Shown here: one piece after another, positions 49,988-59,115 of the stretch
How positions within the stretch are numbered: the first letter of the stretch is position 1
Layout: each line of letters begins with the position of its first letter
Source of the DNA: FEB-25 sp963809615
GTDB lineage: Bacteria; Chloroflexota; Anaerolineae; Anaerolineales; UBA4823
Assembly: GCA_963809615.1 (NCBI GenBank)
Contig: CAWEKR010000013.1
Location: forward strand, 1-64,000
Reading direction: 5' to 3'
DNA: 64,000 nt
Translations under genes and position numbers: made by a program
Notes under the pieces: generated by a model
Seen by the model: only the letters and a program-made list of their open reading frames with translations
Told to the model about the DNA's origin: nothing
The model's database searches: none

Positions 49988-50620
49988 ATTATCGAGGATC
50001 CTGATAAAATTCAGCGTTATTTCCGCGCTCACACCCCATAAGAGCTCATCCTGGTAGGTTTGAAAATAGATCACCGGATGGATTTTAGATCCAAGGATGC
50101 TTGAAAAGGGTTCGGGGACGGTCCGATATGTGGTTTCATGATGCCCTGGATCTGCCAACCAGGACAACGGTATTGAGAAAACCCGACTGACCTCAACTAC
50201 TTCCATCTGGATTGGGAACGGCCATGGGATCACTCCGACGATCGGGGTGACACAATAATTGGTAATGGTGCGCAGCCTGTTCATCCGCCCCAATATCCTT
50301 ACCTGGGTCGGGTTCAGTCCAATTTCCTCGTAAGCTTCCCGTAAAGCAGTCGATTCAGGCGATAGATCGGCCGGATCTGCACGACCCCCAGGGAAAGCCA
50401 CCTGACCCTGATGTTCCGCGACTGCCTCGGTGCGGCGGGTCAGCAATACCTGCCAGTTATGATTTTGTCGATCCTCATCTGACGCAAAGAAGAGGGGGAT
50501 CAAGACTGCGGCCGGGCGTATCGAACCTTCCAGGGATTCCGACCAGTTCGGATCATCCGTCCCTGTCTCCAGCACTTCATTCAAGCGGTGGATGATGTAT
50601 TCCTCGGTAAATGCAGGCAT
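49967..50620 (-). CDS. Nudix hydrolase (CoA pyrophosphatase-like)
   Basis: A 217-residue Nudix enzyme with the box GRADPADLSPESTALREAYEEIG intact (GX5EX7REUXEEXGU) and the upstream RTEAVAEHQGQVAFPGG typical of the CoA-pyrophosphatase (NudL) branch. It cleaves CoA or related nucleoside diphosphates. Third gene of an S9 peptidase-TrmI-Nudix operon, 3 bases after trmI. Confidence 0.92.
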   Translation of the reverse strand: MPAFTEEYIIHRLNEVLETGTDDPNWSESLEGSIRPAAVLIPLFFASDEDRQNHNWQVLLTRRTEAVAEHQGQVAFPGGRADPADLSPESTALREAYEEIGLNPTQVRILGRMNRLRTITNYCVTPIVGVIPWPFPIQMEVVEVSRVFSIPLSWLADPGHHETTYRTVPEPFSSILGSKIHPVIYFQTYQDELLWGVSAEITLNFIRILDNKKLAGV

Positions 50621-50623
50621 AAT

Positions 50624-51493
50624 TTAAGGGTTAACTTCGATCGATTCCTCCCGCTCATCGATTTCAGCCCTTCGCTTTCGGTCGGTGTTAATGAAACCGG
50701 TAATTTCTGGTTGAACTGACCGTGCGAAAACCAGGTAGCCGGTGTGGGCGATCATCCTATCCGCGGGGCGCAGCCGGTCTGCTATTGCTTTGTAATAGCG
50801 TACCAGGATTTCACACACCTCGATAAAGGCATAGTTCGACCGCCTCAAGGCAACGAGCAGGGTAGAGACCTGGTTGGTGGTGGGTATGATGCTGCCCAGG
50901 TAGCCTCCCGGTTTCAGGGCTTCCTTGGCTTGCAGGAGGTAATCTTGTGGGTTGGGTAGATCGAGGAAGACCGCATCGACATTTTTCTCATCGAAGCCCT
51001 CGACGATATCGCGCAACTTAAAATCAACCCTGTCTGCAAGTCCGAGCCTATCCAGGTTTTTCTGAGCCAGGTTCTGGAACTCCTGGCGGGATTCATAAGT
51101 TGTAACCCGCCCTTGCGGACCAACCGCATAGGCCAGGGCAGTGGTGAATGAGCCTGAGCCTGTCCCGGCTTCTAAAATGTGCTTCCCAGGTACAATATCC
51201 ATGGCGACGAGGATAAAACCGATGTCCTTGGGATACATGATCTGGGTATTCCGGCGAGTTTCCATCAGGATATCAGCCAACGAAGGCTGGAGCAGTACGA
51301 ACGGGCTGCCCATATGGCTTAATACCCTGCTACCCCATGGTTTTCCAATCAGCTCATTGTGACTGATATACCCGCGATGCGTCTCAAATTTCCCATCGGG
51401 TACAATGCGGAAGATAAAACGCTTATTTTGAGCGCTGATCAATTGAGCGATATCGCCGGCCTGCGCTTGCGAATTTATTATTGTTTCCATCAT
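50624..51493 (-). CDS. trmI: tRNA (adenine-N1-)-methyltransferase, TrmI-like
   Basis: A 289-residue protein with the TrmI/Gcd14 N-terminal domain (FETHRGYISHNELIGKPWGS, YPKDIGFIL) and a SAM motif ILEAGTGSGSFTTALA, LRDIVEGFDEKNVDAVFLDLPNP. It makes m1A58 in the tRNA T loop, a modification for tRNA stability. The start ATG overlaps the S9 peptidase stop (ATGA). Confidence 0.93.
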   Translation of the reverse strand: MMETIINSQAQAGDIAQLISAQNKRFIFRIVPDGKFETHRGYISHNELIGKPWGSRVLSHMGSPFVLLQPSLADILMETRRNTQIMYPKDIGFILVAMDIVPGKHILEAGTGSGSFTTALAYAVGPQGRVTTYESRQEFQNLAQKNLDRLGLADRVDFKLRDIVEGFDEKNVDAVFLDLPNPQDYLLQAKEALKPGGYLGSIIPTTNQVSTLLVALRRSNYAFIEVCEILVRYYKAIADRLRPADRMIAHTGYLVFARSVQPEITGFINTDRKRRAEIDEREESIEVNP

Positions 51494-53400
51494 TTCATCA
51501 AATGCTTTTTGAAGAAATCTGTGATGGCGTTGTAACAGGTGACGCGATTCTCAAGCTTAAGCACATCGTGACCTTCATTCTCGAACATCAGGTATTCCAC
51601 TTGCTTACCTTCTCCACGCAGGTGTTCGACCAGATCGCGTGATTCCTGCTCGATCACCCTGGGATCGTTTTTCCCCTGGATCACGAGCAGCGGGCATTGA
51701 ATCTGATCAATATAGGTGCGAGGGGAGCGCTCGACTAAAAACCCCCGATCAACTACCGGATCACCAAGTGAGAGCTTGAAATATGGCTTCCAGGTCTCGG
51801 GAAGACGATCGCTGAAAGTGAGCAGGTCGTATGGGCCGAACATGTCCACCGCAGCAGACCACAGCTCTGGGTGACGGGACGCCATGGTTAGGGTCATATA
51901 GCCACCATAAGAACGACCCACCACTGCCGCTTTGGAAACATCCAGCCGGGAATCTTTCTTTAATATTTTCATTGCCTGGACGTGATCCAGGCGGTCAAGC
52001 CCTCCCCAATCATGGTCCACCTGCTTCATATAACTCAATCCATAGCCCATGCTCCCGCGTACGTTGGGCACAAAGACAGCAAACCCGTTCAAGGTTAAAA
52101 ACTGGATCAGCGGCATGGAGAACCAGGCAAAATCCGGCCGTTCCTGGCTCTGCGGACCCCCATGAATATAATAAACCACCGGGTATGGTGTTTTGTTCCT
52201 GATCTCTGATGATGGCAGATATAAGCGAGCTGATATCCTCAAGCCATCATAAGAAGTAAAGGATGCATCTTCTCCCGCCGACAACTGCGCATCAACCAAT
52301 CCCAATACACGCTCGTTGGTATGGATAAATATCTGCTCCCTCTTCTTTCCGCTGATGGTGAATATCTGAGTCGGAGAGGTGGCGGTTGAATGGCTTAAGC
52401 TATAGGTATCGCTTTCCTTATCATAACTGACCGATTCCAAAACCCCGTTGGATATCGCTCCTTTGCCAACCAACACTGTTTCAAGATGCATGTTTAGCTT
52501 ATCTTGGTTGTATTTTGCCTCATAAAGCCAGGAGCACCCATCAATATTGTATTCAACCAGGTATGTATTCTTTCGAATGAATTCACACCGGTTGAGCTCC
52601 CCTTTTCCATGATGTTTAATTCCTGTAACTTTAACCGGTTTTACGACGGATGGGTGTTTAAACCGCAGGTAGCCGAAGCCAAAGGTATCCTCAAAAATCG
52701 CAGATAAAACTAATAATCCCCGATCCCCGTTTATAAAATGGACCGCGTCGATCGCATTCAGTGGAATCACTTGATCGGTTTTTCGTTCTTCCAGCGGGGT
52801 GCCGTAGATCAGCTTGCGCTCGTGGGTATCCTTCTCCCACAGGTAAAGGACATTATCACCCGCCGAGTATCCATCGATGATTACCAGCTTGGTATGGTCT
52901 TTGTTGTGGATACTGACATACGCCCCCCATCTGCTCTCGGCAATTTTAACCAGCTCGCCAGTATTCAGATCCCAACGGTACGATTCATTCATTTGTGCTG
53001 TGCGGGATTCAGCAGAAAAGTAACAGATTTGATTCCTCCGGTCACAGCCGTGCAGATGGACCCGGTAATTTTCAAAATATTGCTTCAAAACTGGATCCGG
53101 ATATCCACCTGCAACTGGAATCAATGCAGGCTGGTAGTTTTCATCCCCATCCTTATCCAGCATGACCAGGATTTTTCCCAGCTTGGGGAAGACGAAGAAT
53201 GATTTTCCTCCGATGAGATGAGGGTTTTGTAATGCAATCCCAGGCGGCAATAGCGGTTCCGGCACACTGCCGCCAAAATCCATGGCGTATAAACTCATTT
53301 GACCGCTCAGATTGCTGATGAAATAGATGCGCTCATCCACCAACTGAGGTGCTAAAAATGCTCGCGCTGATAAAAAAGATTCGATCTGTACCATTTCCAC
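51490..53400 (-). CDS. S9 family prolyl oligopeptidase-like peptidase
   Basis: A 636-residue protein: an N-terminal beta-propeller (about 1-350) and an alpha/beta-hydrolase domain with the catalytic triad Ser (GRSYGGY), Asp (KNDPRV) and His (ENEGHDVLK). HGGPQSQ is the oxyanion region. It cuts short peptides, usually after Pro or as an acylaminoacyl peptidase. No signal peptide. First gene of the operon with trmI and the Nudix gene. No strong ribosome site; AAGGGATGTGG lies before the ATG. Confidence 0.94.
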   Translation of the reverse strand: MEMVQIESFLSARAFLAPQLVDERIYFISNLSGQMSLYAMDFGGSVPEPLLPPGIALQNPHLIGGKSFFVFPKLGKILVMLDKDGDENYQPALIPVAGGYPDPVLKQYFENYRVHLHGCDRRNQICYFSAESRTAQMNESYRWDLNTGELVKIAESRWGAYVSIHNKDHTKLVIIDGYSAGDNVLYLWEKDTHERKLIYGTPLEERKTDQVIPLNAIDAVHFINGDRGLLVLSAIFEDTFGFGYLRFKHPSVVKPVKVTGIKHHGKGELNRCEFIRKNTYLVEYNIDGCSWLYEAKYNQDKLNMHLETVLVGKGAISNGVLESVSYDKESDTYSLSHSTATSPTQIFTISGKKREQIFIHTNERVLGLVDAQLSAGEDASFTSYDGLRISARLYLPSSEIRNKTPYPVVYYIHGGPQSQERPDFAWFSMPLIQFLTLNGFAVFVPNVRGSMGYGLSYMKQVDHDWGGLDRLDHVQAMKILKKDSRLDVSKAAVVGRSYGGYMTLTMASRHPELWSAAVDMFGPYDLLTFSDRLPETWKPYFKLSLGDPVVDRGFLVERSPRTYIDQIQCPLLVIQGKNDPRVIEQESRDLVEHLRGEGKQVEYLMFENEGHDVLKLENRVTCYNAITDFFKKHLMK

Positions 53401-53509
53401 ATCCCTTCTGAATGAATCTGTGTTTTAGCAAATAATTGTACCTTCAAAACGTCCTGGTAACAGGATAAGAATTGTGAATGGGGCTGAAGATTAGTGAAAG
53501 CTTAAAACC

Positions 53510-53538
53510 TTGACGAAAATAACCATGCCTGATAAACT
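53510..53538 (+). promoter_or_regulatory. Sigma70-type promoter of the cold-shock gene
   Basis: TTGACG (53510-53515), 17-base spacer, TAAACT (53533-53538). Would give a leader of about 155 nt, like the long leaders of cspA-type genes. Confidence 0.6.
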
Positions 53539-53589
53539 GAATAACAGTTCCAGTGGCACGTGTGTTCTTTCTGGATTTCATAAGGAACC

Positions 53590-53629
53590 GGTCTGAACAG
53601 GAAGTGCAGTTCGGATCGGATGTTTTTTT
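53590..53629 (+). promoter_or_regulatory. Terminator-like hairpin in the cold-shock leader
   Basis: GGTCTGAAC (53590-53598) pairs with GTTCGGATC (53609-53617) through 9 pairs including two wobbles. Five bases later come seven T (53623-53629), about 70 bases before the start codon. A candidate leader attenuator or thermosensitive structure. Confidence 0.4.
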
Positions 53630-53699
53630 AATCGCCTGATGTGACCGGATTGAACGGATGCCAAAGAAACAATCATTAATATCGTAAGGAGTAAAAAAG

Positions 53700-53915
53700 A
53701 TGAGTGAGCGGGTGACCGGTACTGTCAAGTGGTTCAATGCAAGCAAGGGTTATGGCTTCATTGAACGCCAGGATGGCCCAGATGTGTTTGTACACTTCTC
53801 GGCGATCGATTCAGAGGGTTTCAAGACCCTAAATGAAGGACAAAAAGTAGAATTCACCATCGAGCAAGGCCCAAAAGGTCTCCAGGCGGCAAACGTTATA
53901 AAAATAGTTGAATAA
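53700..53915 (+). CDS. cspA: Cold-shock domain protein
   Basis: A 71-residue single cold-shock domain, an OB-fold RNA/DNA chaperone. RNP1 KGYGFIER and RNP2 VFVHFSAI are complete, opening with GTVKWFNASKGYGF. TAAGGAG precedes the ATG. Monocistronic: it has its own promoter, structured leader and terminator. Confidence 0.95.
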   Translation: MSERVTGTVKWFNASKGYGFIERQDGPDVFVHFSAIDSEGFKTLNEGQKVEFTIEQGPKGLQAANVIKIVE

Positions 53916-53939
53916 TTTCCCCCCCTTTAAAACTGCATA

Positions 53940-53967
53940 CCCCTCACATTGGTGAGGGGATTTTTTT
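53940..53967 (+). terminator. Intrinsic terminator of the cold-shock gene
   Basis: CCCCTCAC / GTGAGGGG stem (8 bp, 4-base loop) followed by A and seven T, 25 bases after the stop codon. Confidence 0.92.
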
Positions 53968-53968
53968 A

Positions 53969-54244
53969 TTAACGGGGCTTGGTTTCTGCCTGGACCAGGC
54001 TGAGCCAGAATCCAATCGCTAAAAAGATCAGGCTGCCCAGCGTTGCAAACACCAGGTGAAGCTGACCGAGTATATCGAATGATACATTGAGGATATTTGC
54101 GGCTAATTGACCGATCCAAAATCCTATCCAGGATAGTAACAGGTACAACAATAAACGTCCTGCATTCCCACCGCGCCATAGATGAAAGATCGCACCATAT
54201 AATGTTGATAGGATGAGACCCAGGAATAAGGTTGGAAGGGACAT
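53969..54244 (-). CDS. Small membrane protein, unknown function
   Basis: A 91-residue protein with three hydrophobic helices (about 3-22, 29-52 and 60-84) and short loops. It starts 10 bases after mnmA on the same strand, so it is probably expressed with it. No family recognised with certainty. The ribosome site is weak (GAGAGTGA). Confidence 0.7.
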   Translation of the reverse strand: MSLPTLFLGLILSTLYGAIFHLWRGGNAGRLLLYLLLSWIGFWIGQLAANILNVSFDILGQLHLVFATLGSLIFLAIGFWLSLVQAETKPR

Positions 54245-54254
54245 CGGTTCACTC

Positions 54255-55352
54255 TCAGGTTGCTGATTTATCTATCTCATTTGATATTATTCCACCGCCA
54301 AGACAGACTTCTCCATTATATAACACTGCAGCCTGCCCGGGGGTAATATCCCGCACTGGGGTTGTGAATTCGAGCTCAAAGCTATCCGCGCTACTATTCT
54401 TTACCTTGCAGGCGGTGTCGTGAGCCTGATATCGGACTTTTGCCGTTGCTCGAATGGGTGGGGCAGGTGGCTCACCAGCAATCCAGTTTACCTTACTGGC
54501 ATAGAGCGTTACCCTGGCAGTTTGATCTCTCCGACCGACAATGACCCTGTTATGGACGGAATCTTTTTCGAGAACGTAAAGCGGAGTGGGGGAGCTAAGA
54601 CGCAGACCCTTTCGTTGTCCGATAGTGAAATTTGCCAGACCTTGATGATACCCGAGGATATTTCCCTGTTGGTCGATTATCTCACCTGGGATGCCGCTCT
54701 GTGGGGCATGGCGCAGCAGGAACTGCCGGTAATCTCCTCCTGCACCAACAAAACACAGGTCCTGGCTGTCGGGTCGGTCAGCAACTGGTAATGCCAGACG
54801 CTTTGCCATTTGTCGGACCTCAACTTTCGTATAGCCACCAAGGGGAAATAAAGCCTGCTTGAGCTTCTCCTGGGTCAGCACATGCAGGACGTAAGATTGG
54901 TCCTTGGTTGGGTCTACCCCCCGGTGCAGTTGGAATGATCCATCTTGTCCTTGGTGAATGCGGGCATAGTGACCCGTAGCCAGGAAATCAGCCCCCGCCG
55001 CTCGGGCTTGATTAAGCAGGAAATCCCACCGGACGGAGCGGTTGCAGGCGATGCAAGGATTTGGAGTGCGGTTATGCGTATAGTCATTAATAAAGGCGCT
55101 AACAACATGATCGTAGAAATATTGCCTGGCATCCAAAACATAAAACGGGATCGATAATTGCGCAGCTACCCGGCGAGCCATTGCCATTGCCTCGGGTGTG
55201 CAGCAGCGATTATCTCGCTCAGCATCCTGCTCGCTCCACAGCCGCAGCATCATTCCAATCACGGTGTAACCTTGTTCGACCAATAAAGCCGCCGCAACAG
55301 AGCTATCGACTCCACCGCTCATGGCAATGGCAGCAACCGGCTTGGTGATCAT
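54255..55352 (-). CDS. mnmA: tRNA-specific 2-thiouridylase MnmA
   Basis: A 365-residue PP-loop enzyme that makes 2-thiouridine at tRNA position 34. The ATP loop is AMSGGVDSSVAA (10-21); the nucleophile is Cys103 in CIACNRSVRWD and the persulfide Cys200 in DSQDLCFVG. The middle domain and the C-terminal beta-barrel (about 270-365) are present. Starts 8 bases after the cysteine desulfurase that supplies its sulfur. Confidence 0.95.
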   Translation of the reverse strand: MITKPVAAIAMSGGVDSSVAAALLVEQGYTVIGMMLRLWSEQDAERDNRCCTPEAMAMARRVAAQLSIPFYVLDARQYFYDHVVSAFINDYTHNRTPNPCIACNRSVRWDFLLNQARAAGADFLATGHYARIHQGQDGSFQLHRGVDPTKDQSYVLHVLTQEKLKQALFPLGGYTKVEVRQMAKRLALPVADRPDSQDLCFVGAGGDYRQFLLRHAPQSGIPGEIIDQQGNILGYHQGLANFTIGQRKGLRLSSPTPLYVLEKDSVHNRVIVGRRDQTARVTLYASKVNWIAGEPPAPPIRATAKVRYQAHDTACKVKNSSADSFELEFTTPVRDITPGQAAVLYNGEVCLGGGIISNEIDKSAT

Positions 55353-55360
55353 TTTTTGCT

Positions 55361-56530
55361 TTATTCCTGGTTCGATCTGCGCAGTTTGGAGACTACACGC
55401 GGTAAAACAGTGAGGAATTGTTCAATTTCGGTTGGAGTAGTGTCCGTCCCGAGCGTCAACCTTAGCGAACCGAGCGCCCATTCACGCGTAAAACCCAGGC
55501 TGGTCAAGACATCAGAAGGCTCCGGATTCCCCGTTTTACACGCCGAGCCCGAAGAACAAGCGAACCCTGCCAGATCCAGCATCATCAATAAGGCATTTCC
55601 ATCGATCCCTTGCAGAATGAAACTGGCATGATTCGGAAGGCGTTCATCCGGGTGCCCGGTTAATTGGCTTTCAGGGATTTCCTCCAGGATGGTGCCAATT
55701 AAATGGTCGCGTAGCGGGCGGACAGTGGAGCTGCGCTCCTGTTTATCAGTCTGCGCCAATCGCAGGGCCTCAGCCATCCCGACGATATAAGGAATGTTTT
55801 GAGTCCCAGCTCGTATGCCCTTCTCCTGACCGCCACCGGTCTGGACTGGCAGGATACCCAGCCCCTTACGGATATACAGTGCACCGATACCTTTCGGACC
55901 ATAAAACTTATGTGCTCCGATGGAGATCAAATCCGTATTTAATGAATTTACATCCATGTTAAGGTAGCCGGCAGCCTGCACAGCATCCGTGTGAAAGCTG
56001 ATCCCCTTCGATCGACACAGGCTTCCGATTTCCGCGATAGGATTGATCGTGCCGATTTCGTTATTAGCGTAAATAACTGAGACGATGGCTGTGTCTGGGC
56101 GTAAACAGGCGGCAACATCCTCCACCGATGCCTGCCCAAACGAGTTCACCGGCAGGTATTCCAGCTCGAAGCCATGCACGCGGGCAAGCTGCTCGGCAGT
56201 CTTGGATACTGCGTGATGCTCCACCGGACTGATCAAGATGTGATTTGCACCCCGCGACTGGCGTGCAAAAAAAGCTGCGCCTCTGATCGCCAGGTTATCA
56301 CTCTCCGTGCCACACGAAGTGAAAATGATTTCTTCGGGCAGGCAATTCATCAGCTGGGCAATTTTGACGCGTGCGTTTTCGAGTGCTGCTTCCGCCTCCT
56401 GCCCAAACCGATGGATTGAAGATGGATTTCCAAATAACTCTCTGAAATACGGCAGCATCAGCTGCAGCACACTCTCATCGACCGGTGTTGTCGCCGCATA
56501 ATCAAGGTAAACCTGTTTTTGTAGAATCAT
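55361..56530 (-). CDS. Cysteine desulfurase
   Basis: A 389-residue PLP enzyme of the IscS/NifS family. YLDYAATTPVDES begins it; the PLP Lys is in GAHKFYGPKG, the His in SPVEHHAV, and the sulfur-carrying Cys in SSGSACKTGN. It moves sulfur from cysteine to acceptors. Next to mnmA and not to iron-sulfur scaffold genes, so its main job here is probably tRNA thiolation. Confidence 0.94.
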   Translation of the reverse strand: MILQKQVYLDYAATTPVDESVLQLMLPYFRELFGNPSSIHRFGQEAEAALENARVKIAQLMNCLPEEIIFTSCGTESDNLAIRGAAFFARQSRGANHILISPVEHHAVSKTAEQLARVHGFELEYLPVNSFGQASVEDVAACLRPDTAIVSVIYANNEIGTINPIAEIGSLCRSKGISFHTDAVQAAGYLNMDVNSLNTDLISIGAHKFYGPKGIGALYIRKGLGILPVQTGGGQEKGIRAGTQNIPYIVGMAEALRLAQTDKQERSSTVRPLRDHLIGTILEEIPESQLTGHPDERLPNHASFILQGIDGNALLMMLDLAGFACSSGSACKTGNPEPSDVLTSLGFTREWALGSLRLTLGTDTTPTEIEQFLTVLPRVVSKLRRSNQE

Positions 56531-56690
56531 GGCGCAGATTATAACCCCGAATTATTAAAATAATCTTCACTGTAACTGCACAGGTTGATTTACGTATACC
56601 TGATAGAATCTGTTGTATAAAAATTGAACAAAGGCTATAATCGAAAAATAATAACCAGCTAATTTCACATTCACCCGTGTGGAGGATAAA

Positions 56691-57218
56691 ATGTCTGATA
56701 TGAAGGATCAGGTTTACCAAAAAGTCACCAACAGCATGGATATTTTCAAGCAGCTCGGGAGTAAGATACCGGGTTTCAAAGGCTATGTGGAACGCCAGAA
56801 CCGCAGGGATTCGGATAAATTAATTCGTGATACGATCTATCGACGTTTCCGCGAGCTAGAAGGTCGTGTGTCAGATCTGCAGGTGGAATTTATCAACCAG
56901 GGAAAGATTGAATACACCGACGATCTGGAAAAAGCCGCCCTGAGATTGCGCACCTTTGCGGATCGTGTGCGCACCGCTCCCCGAGGTTATTCCAGTTTAT
57001 TCGAAGCCGTTAAAATCAACGAACCGGAATTGCTCAAGTTATATGAATACGATGCTGCATTACTGGATAAAACGGACGAAGTTGGAAGAGCGATCGATAA
57101 TATCCAGTCTTCCGTTGGAACGGACGGACTACCCGCAGCCATTCGAAATCTGCAAACTGTAGCCAAGGACTGTGTATTGGCGTATGAGCGACGCCAGGAA
57201 GTCATCGTAGTCGCGTGA
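56691..57218 (+). CDS. Helical cytosolic protein linked to SPFH gene
   Basis: A 175-residue, charged, largely helical protein (KVTNSMDIFKQLGSKIPGFK, then a long RRFRELEGRVSDLQVEF coiled-coil segment). No membrane segment and no recognised family. The ATG at 56691 follows GGAGG by five bases; an in-frame GTG at 56679 is inside that site. The SPFH gene begins 40 bases later, so the two likely act together, perhaps as an envelope-stress scaffold (inference only). Confidence 0.75.
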   Translation: MSDMKDQVYQKVTNSMDIFKQLGSKIPGFKGYVERQNRRDSDKLIRDTIYRRFRELEGRVSDLQVEFINQGKIEYTDDLEKAALRLRTFADRVRTAPRGYSSLFEAVKINEPELLKLYEYDAALLDKTDEVGRAIDNIQSSVGTDGLPAAIRNLQTVAKDCVLAYERRQEVIVVA

Positions 57219-57258
57219 TCAGGAATTTAGGTGATATTTTTCCAATAGGAGAGTAGAC

Positions 57259-58338
57259 ATGGCTAGAATATTTGATGTAGTTGAATATCCGAATGAGATG
57301 CGTGATGAAATCGTACACCGTTTCCCTGAAACAGGTCCAGGTGATTTCAGGATTGGCACACAGGTGATCGTCCGAGAATCTCAAGAGGCAGTCTTTTTCA
57401 GGGATGGTAACGCACTCGATACATTCGGTCCCGGACGGCATACCATCACCACCTATAATGTTCCTCTGTTAATTGAAAAGATTGGACCTGCCCTATTCAA
57501 CACAGCGACTCCCTTCCCCGCGGAAGTGTATTTCGTCGCGATGCACGAATTTGCAGACCAGAAATGGGGCACTCCCCAGCCGATCATTGTCCGCAATCCA
57601 GGGATGGGATTGGGCGTGGCATTACTGCAAGGGTTCGGCAGTTATAGCTTTCAAGTGAAGGATTCGCAGCAATTCGTCACCCAGATTGTGGGAACCCAGG
57701 GCGCGTACCGCACTGAAGATATTGAATCCAGGCTTCGCTCGATGCTGCTATCCAAGTTACAAGACCTGCTGGGTGAAACGGCGACCAAAAATGATATCCC
57801 CCAGATGATTGGCTTGACGGAAGAATTGGGTGCTGGGGTACGTGCCAAGACCGCTGAAGATTTTGAAGCGATCGGCCTGACCTTGAAAACCTTCTACATT
57901 GAAAACCTAAAGCCTTCCACTAAATCAGCCGAGGAGCTGCGCGCGATGGGGATGTTGGACATGGCGACCTACACCCAGCTGCAGGCCGCGGATGCTTTAC
58001 GGGATGCTGCCCAAAATCCAAGCGGAGGTGCTGGGCTGACCGCCGGTATTGGAGCAGGGCTGGGGATTGGGCAGGTGATGGGTTCAGCCCTGCAGGGGAT
58101 GACCGGTTCAAGTGCGATGGCGCCTGCTGGTGGGCCACCCCCGGGTGGAACGCCCTCTGGTGCAACCCCATCAGGGGCAATGCCAGATGTCATGACGCCT
58201 GGAGAGGCTGCCACCTACCTGAAAGTATCTGAAGAGGATGTGGTTGCAGCCATTACTTCCGGAGATCTAAAGGCGAAGAAAATTGGCAATTCATTCCGGA
58301 TCAGCAAGGACTCGATTGATGCGTTCTTAAAAAGCTGA
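57259..58338 (+). CDS. SPFH-domain protein with C-terminal excisionase-type helix-turn-helix
   Basis: A 359-residue protein. Residues about 25-235 form a YdjI-like SPFH (stomatin/flotillin-like) domain: GDFRIGTQVIVRESQEAVFF, FGPGRHTITT, VPLLIEKIGPALFN and a TTKNDIPQMIG-type helix. A flexible Gly/Pro/Met-rich linker follows (about 258-312). The last about 47 residues (MTPGEAATYLKVSEEDVVAA, then KKIGNSFRISKDSIDAFL) match the HTH_17/excisionase fold. YdjI relatives usually end in a zinc ribbon; here that end is replaced by an HTH-like domain, which may be used for protein contact rather than DNA. AGGAGAG precedes the ATG. Confidence 0.88.
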   Translation: MARIFDVVEYPNEMRDEIVHRFPETGPGDFRIGTQVIVRESQEAVFFRDGNALDTFGPGRHTITTYNVPLLIEKIGPALFNTATPFPAEVYFVAMHEFADQKWGTPQPIIVRNPGMGLGVALLQGFGSYSFQVKDSQQFVTQIVGTQGAYRTEDIESRLRSMLLSKLQDLLGETATKNDIPQMIGLTEELGAGVRAKTAEDFEAIGLTLKTFYIENLKPSTKSAEELRAMGMLDMATYTQLQAADALRDAAQNPSGGAGLTAGIGAGLGIGQVMGSALQGMTGSSAMAPAGGPPPGGTPSGATPSGAMPDVMTPGEAATYLKVSEEDVVAAITSGDLKAKKIGNSFRISKDSIDAFLKS

Positions 58339-58354
58339 GCCGTACCAAGCATAG

Positions 58355-58390
58355 AAAAACCCGGTGCTCGTTGAACAGCACCGGGTTTTT
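58355..58390. terminator. Bidirectional intrinsic terminator
   Basis: AAAAACCCGGTGCT / AGCACCGGGTTTTT: 14 bp stem with an 8-base loop, T-run on either strand. Lies between the convergent SPFH gene and the NERD-like gene. Confidence 0.93.
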
Positions 58391-58392
58391 GT

Positions 58393-59082
58393 TTAGGCAA
58401 ACAGATCGTTGATTTGTTTTATTATTTCCGGAGTGAGGGGTTTACCCTTTGTGGTCTTCGTGATTGTTTTTTTAAGATCCTTTAAAGGGATTGTCGGTAG
58501 CGGAGCTTCCTTAACTTCTAATTCGGCCCTTTCGTTTACGAACACCAGTGCAACGTTCGGTTCACTGAGCTCCACATCTGGAATATTCTTCTTAATGAAT
58601 TTATCGATGGTTGAGACTTCAGCCGGAGCCTCCAGGTCTGGTCTCCCGAGGCCTTCCTGGCCAAAGACGCGCAGGTATTTCTGCATAAAACCGCCTCCTC
58701 TTTGTTTATAGCGGTTCTTCTCATAAACAATTTTCCCTGTTTGGTGATATGGAATCAGTACCCATAATCCGGAGGGACCTACCAGCAAGTGAGCCGCAGG
58801 AGTCACATAATGATAGATGGAATATTGATTATTTAATGCTTTCAAAGCTTCATCAAGCCGTTCGTCAGGTCGAGGATGTCTTCCCCACCGATTCCCAAAA
58901 TAAAGACCAATTTGGGATAAAGCGAAACCCGCCAATAATGCCACCCAAGCGAGTGACGCATAGTTTGGGTTACGGAATGAGATGACCATTCCTCCGACCA
59001 GGACTAATAATCCACTCACAGTGGCTACCTGACCGATTCGGGCATTCCGTTTGATCAATCTTTCGTTGGTGATTACCTTCAT
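58393..59082 (-). CDS. Membrane protein with NERD-like region
   Basis: About 229 residues with two membrane helices (about 22-40 and 45-62) followed by a cytosolic domain (LDEALKALNNQYSIYHYVTP, then HLLVGPSGLWVLIPY) that resembles the start of the nuclease-related domain, in which a core Asp/Glu and a Lys-rich strand are expected. A basic, Lys-rich tail follows. The similarity is partial, so nuclease activity is not claimed. I take the ATG at 59082 (7 bases after AAGGGA) over a GTG at 59088. Confidence 0.7.
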   Translation of the reverse strand: MKVITNERLIKRNARIGQVATVSGLLVLVGGMVISFRNPNYASLAWVALLAGFALSQIGLYFGNRWGRHPRPDERLDEALKALNNQYSIYHYVTPAAHLLVGPSGLWVLIPYHQTGKIVYEKNRYKQRGGGFMQKYLRVFGQEGLGRPDLEAPAEVSTIDKFIKKNIPDVELSEPNVALVFVNERAELEVKEAPLPTIPLKDLKKTITKTTKGKPLTPEIIKQINDLFA

Positions 59083-59115
59083 TAGCACATCCCTTGGTTA
59101 TGTATTTTAGTGTGG

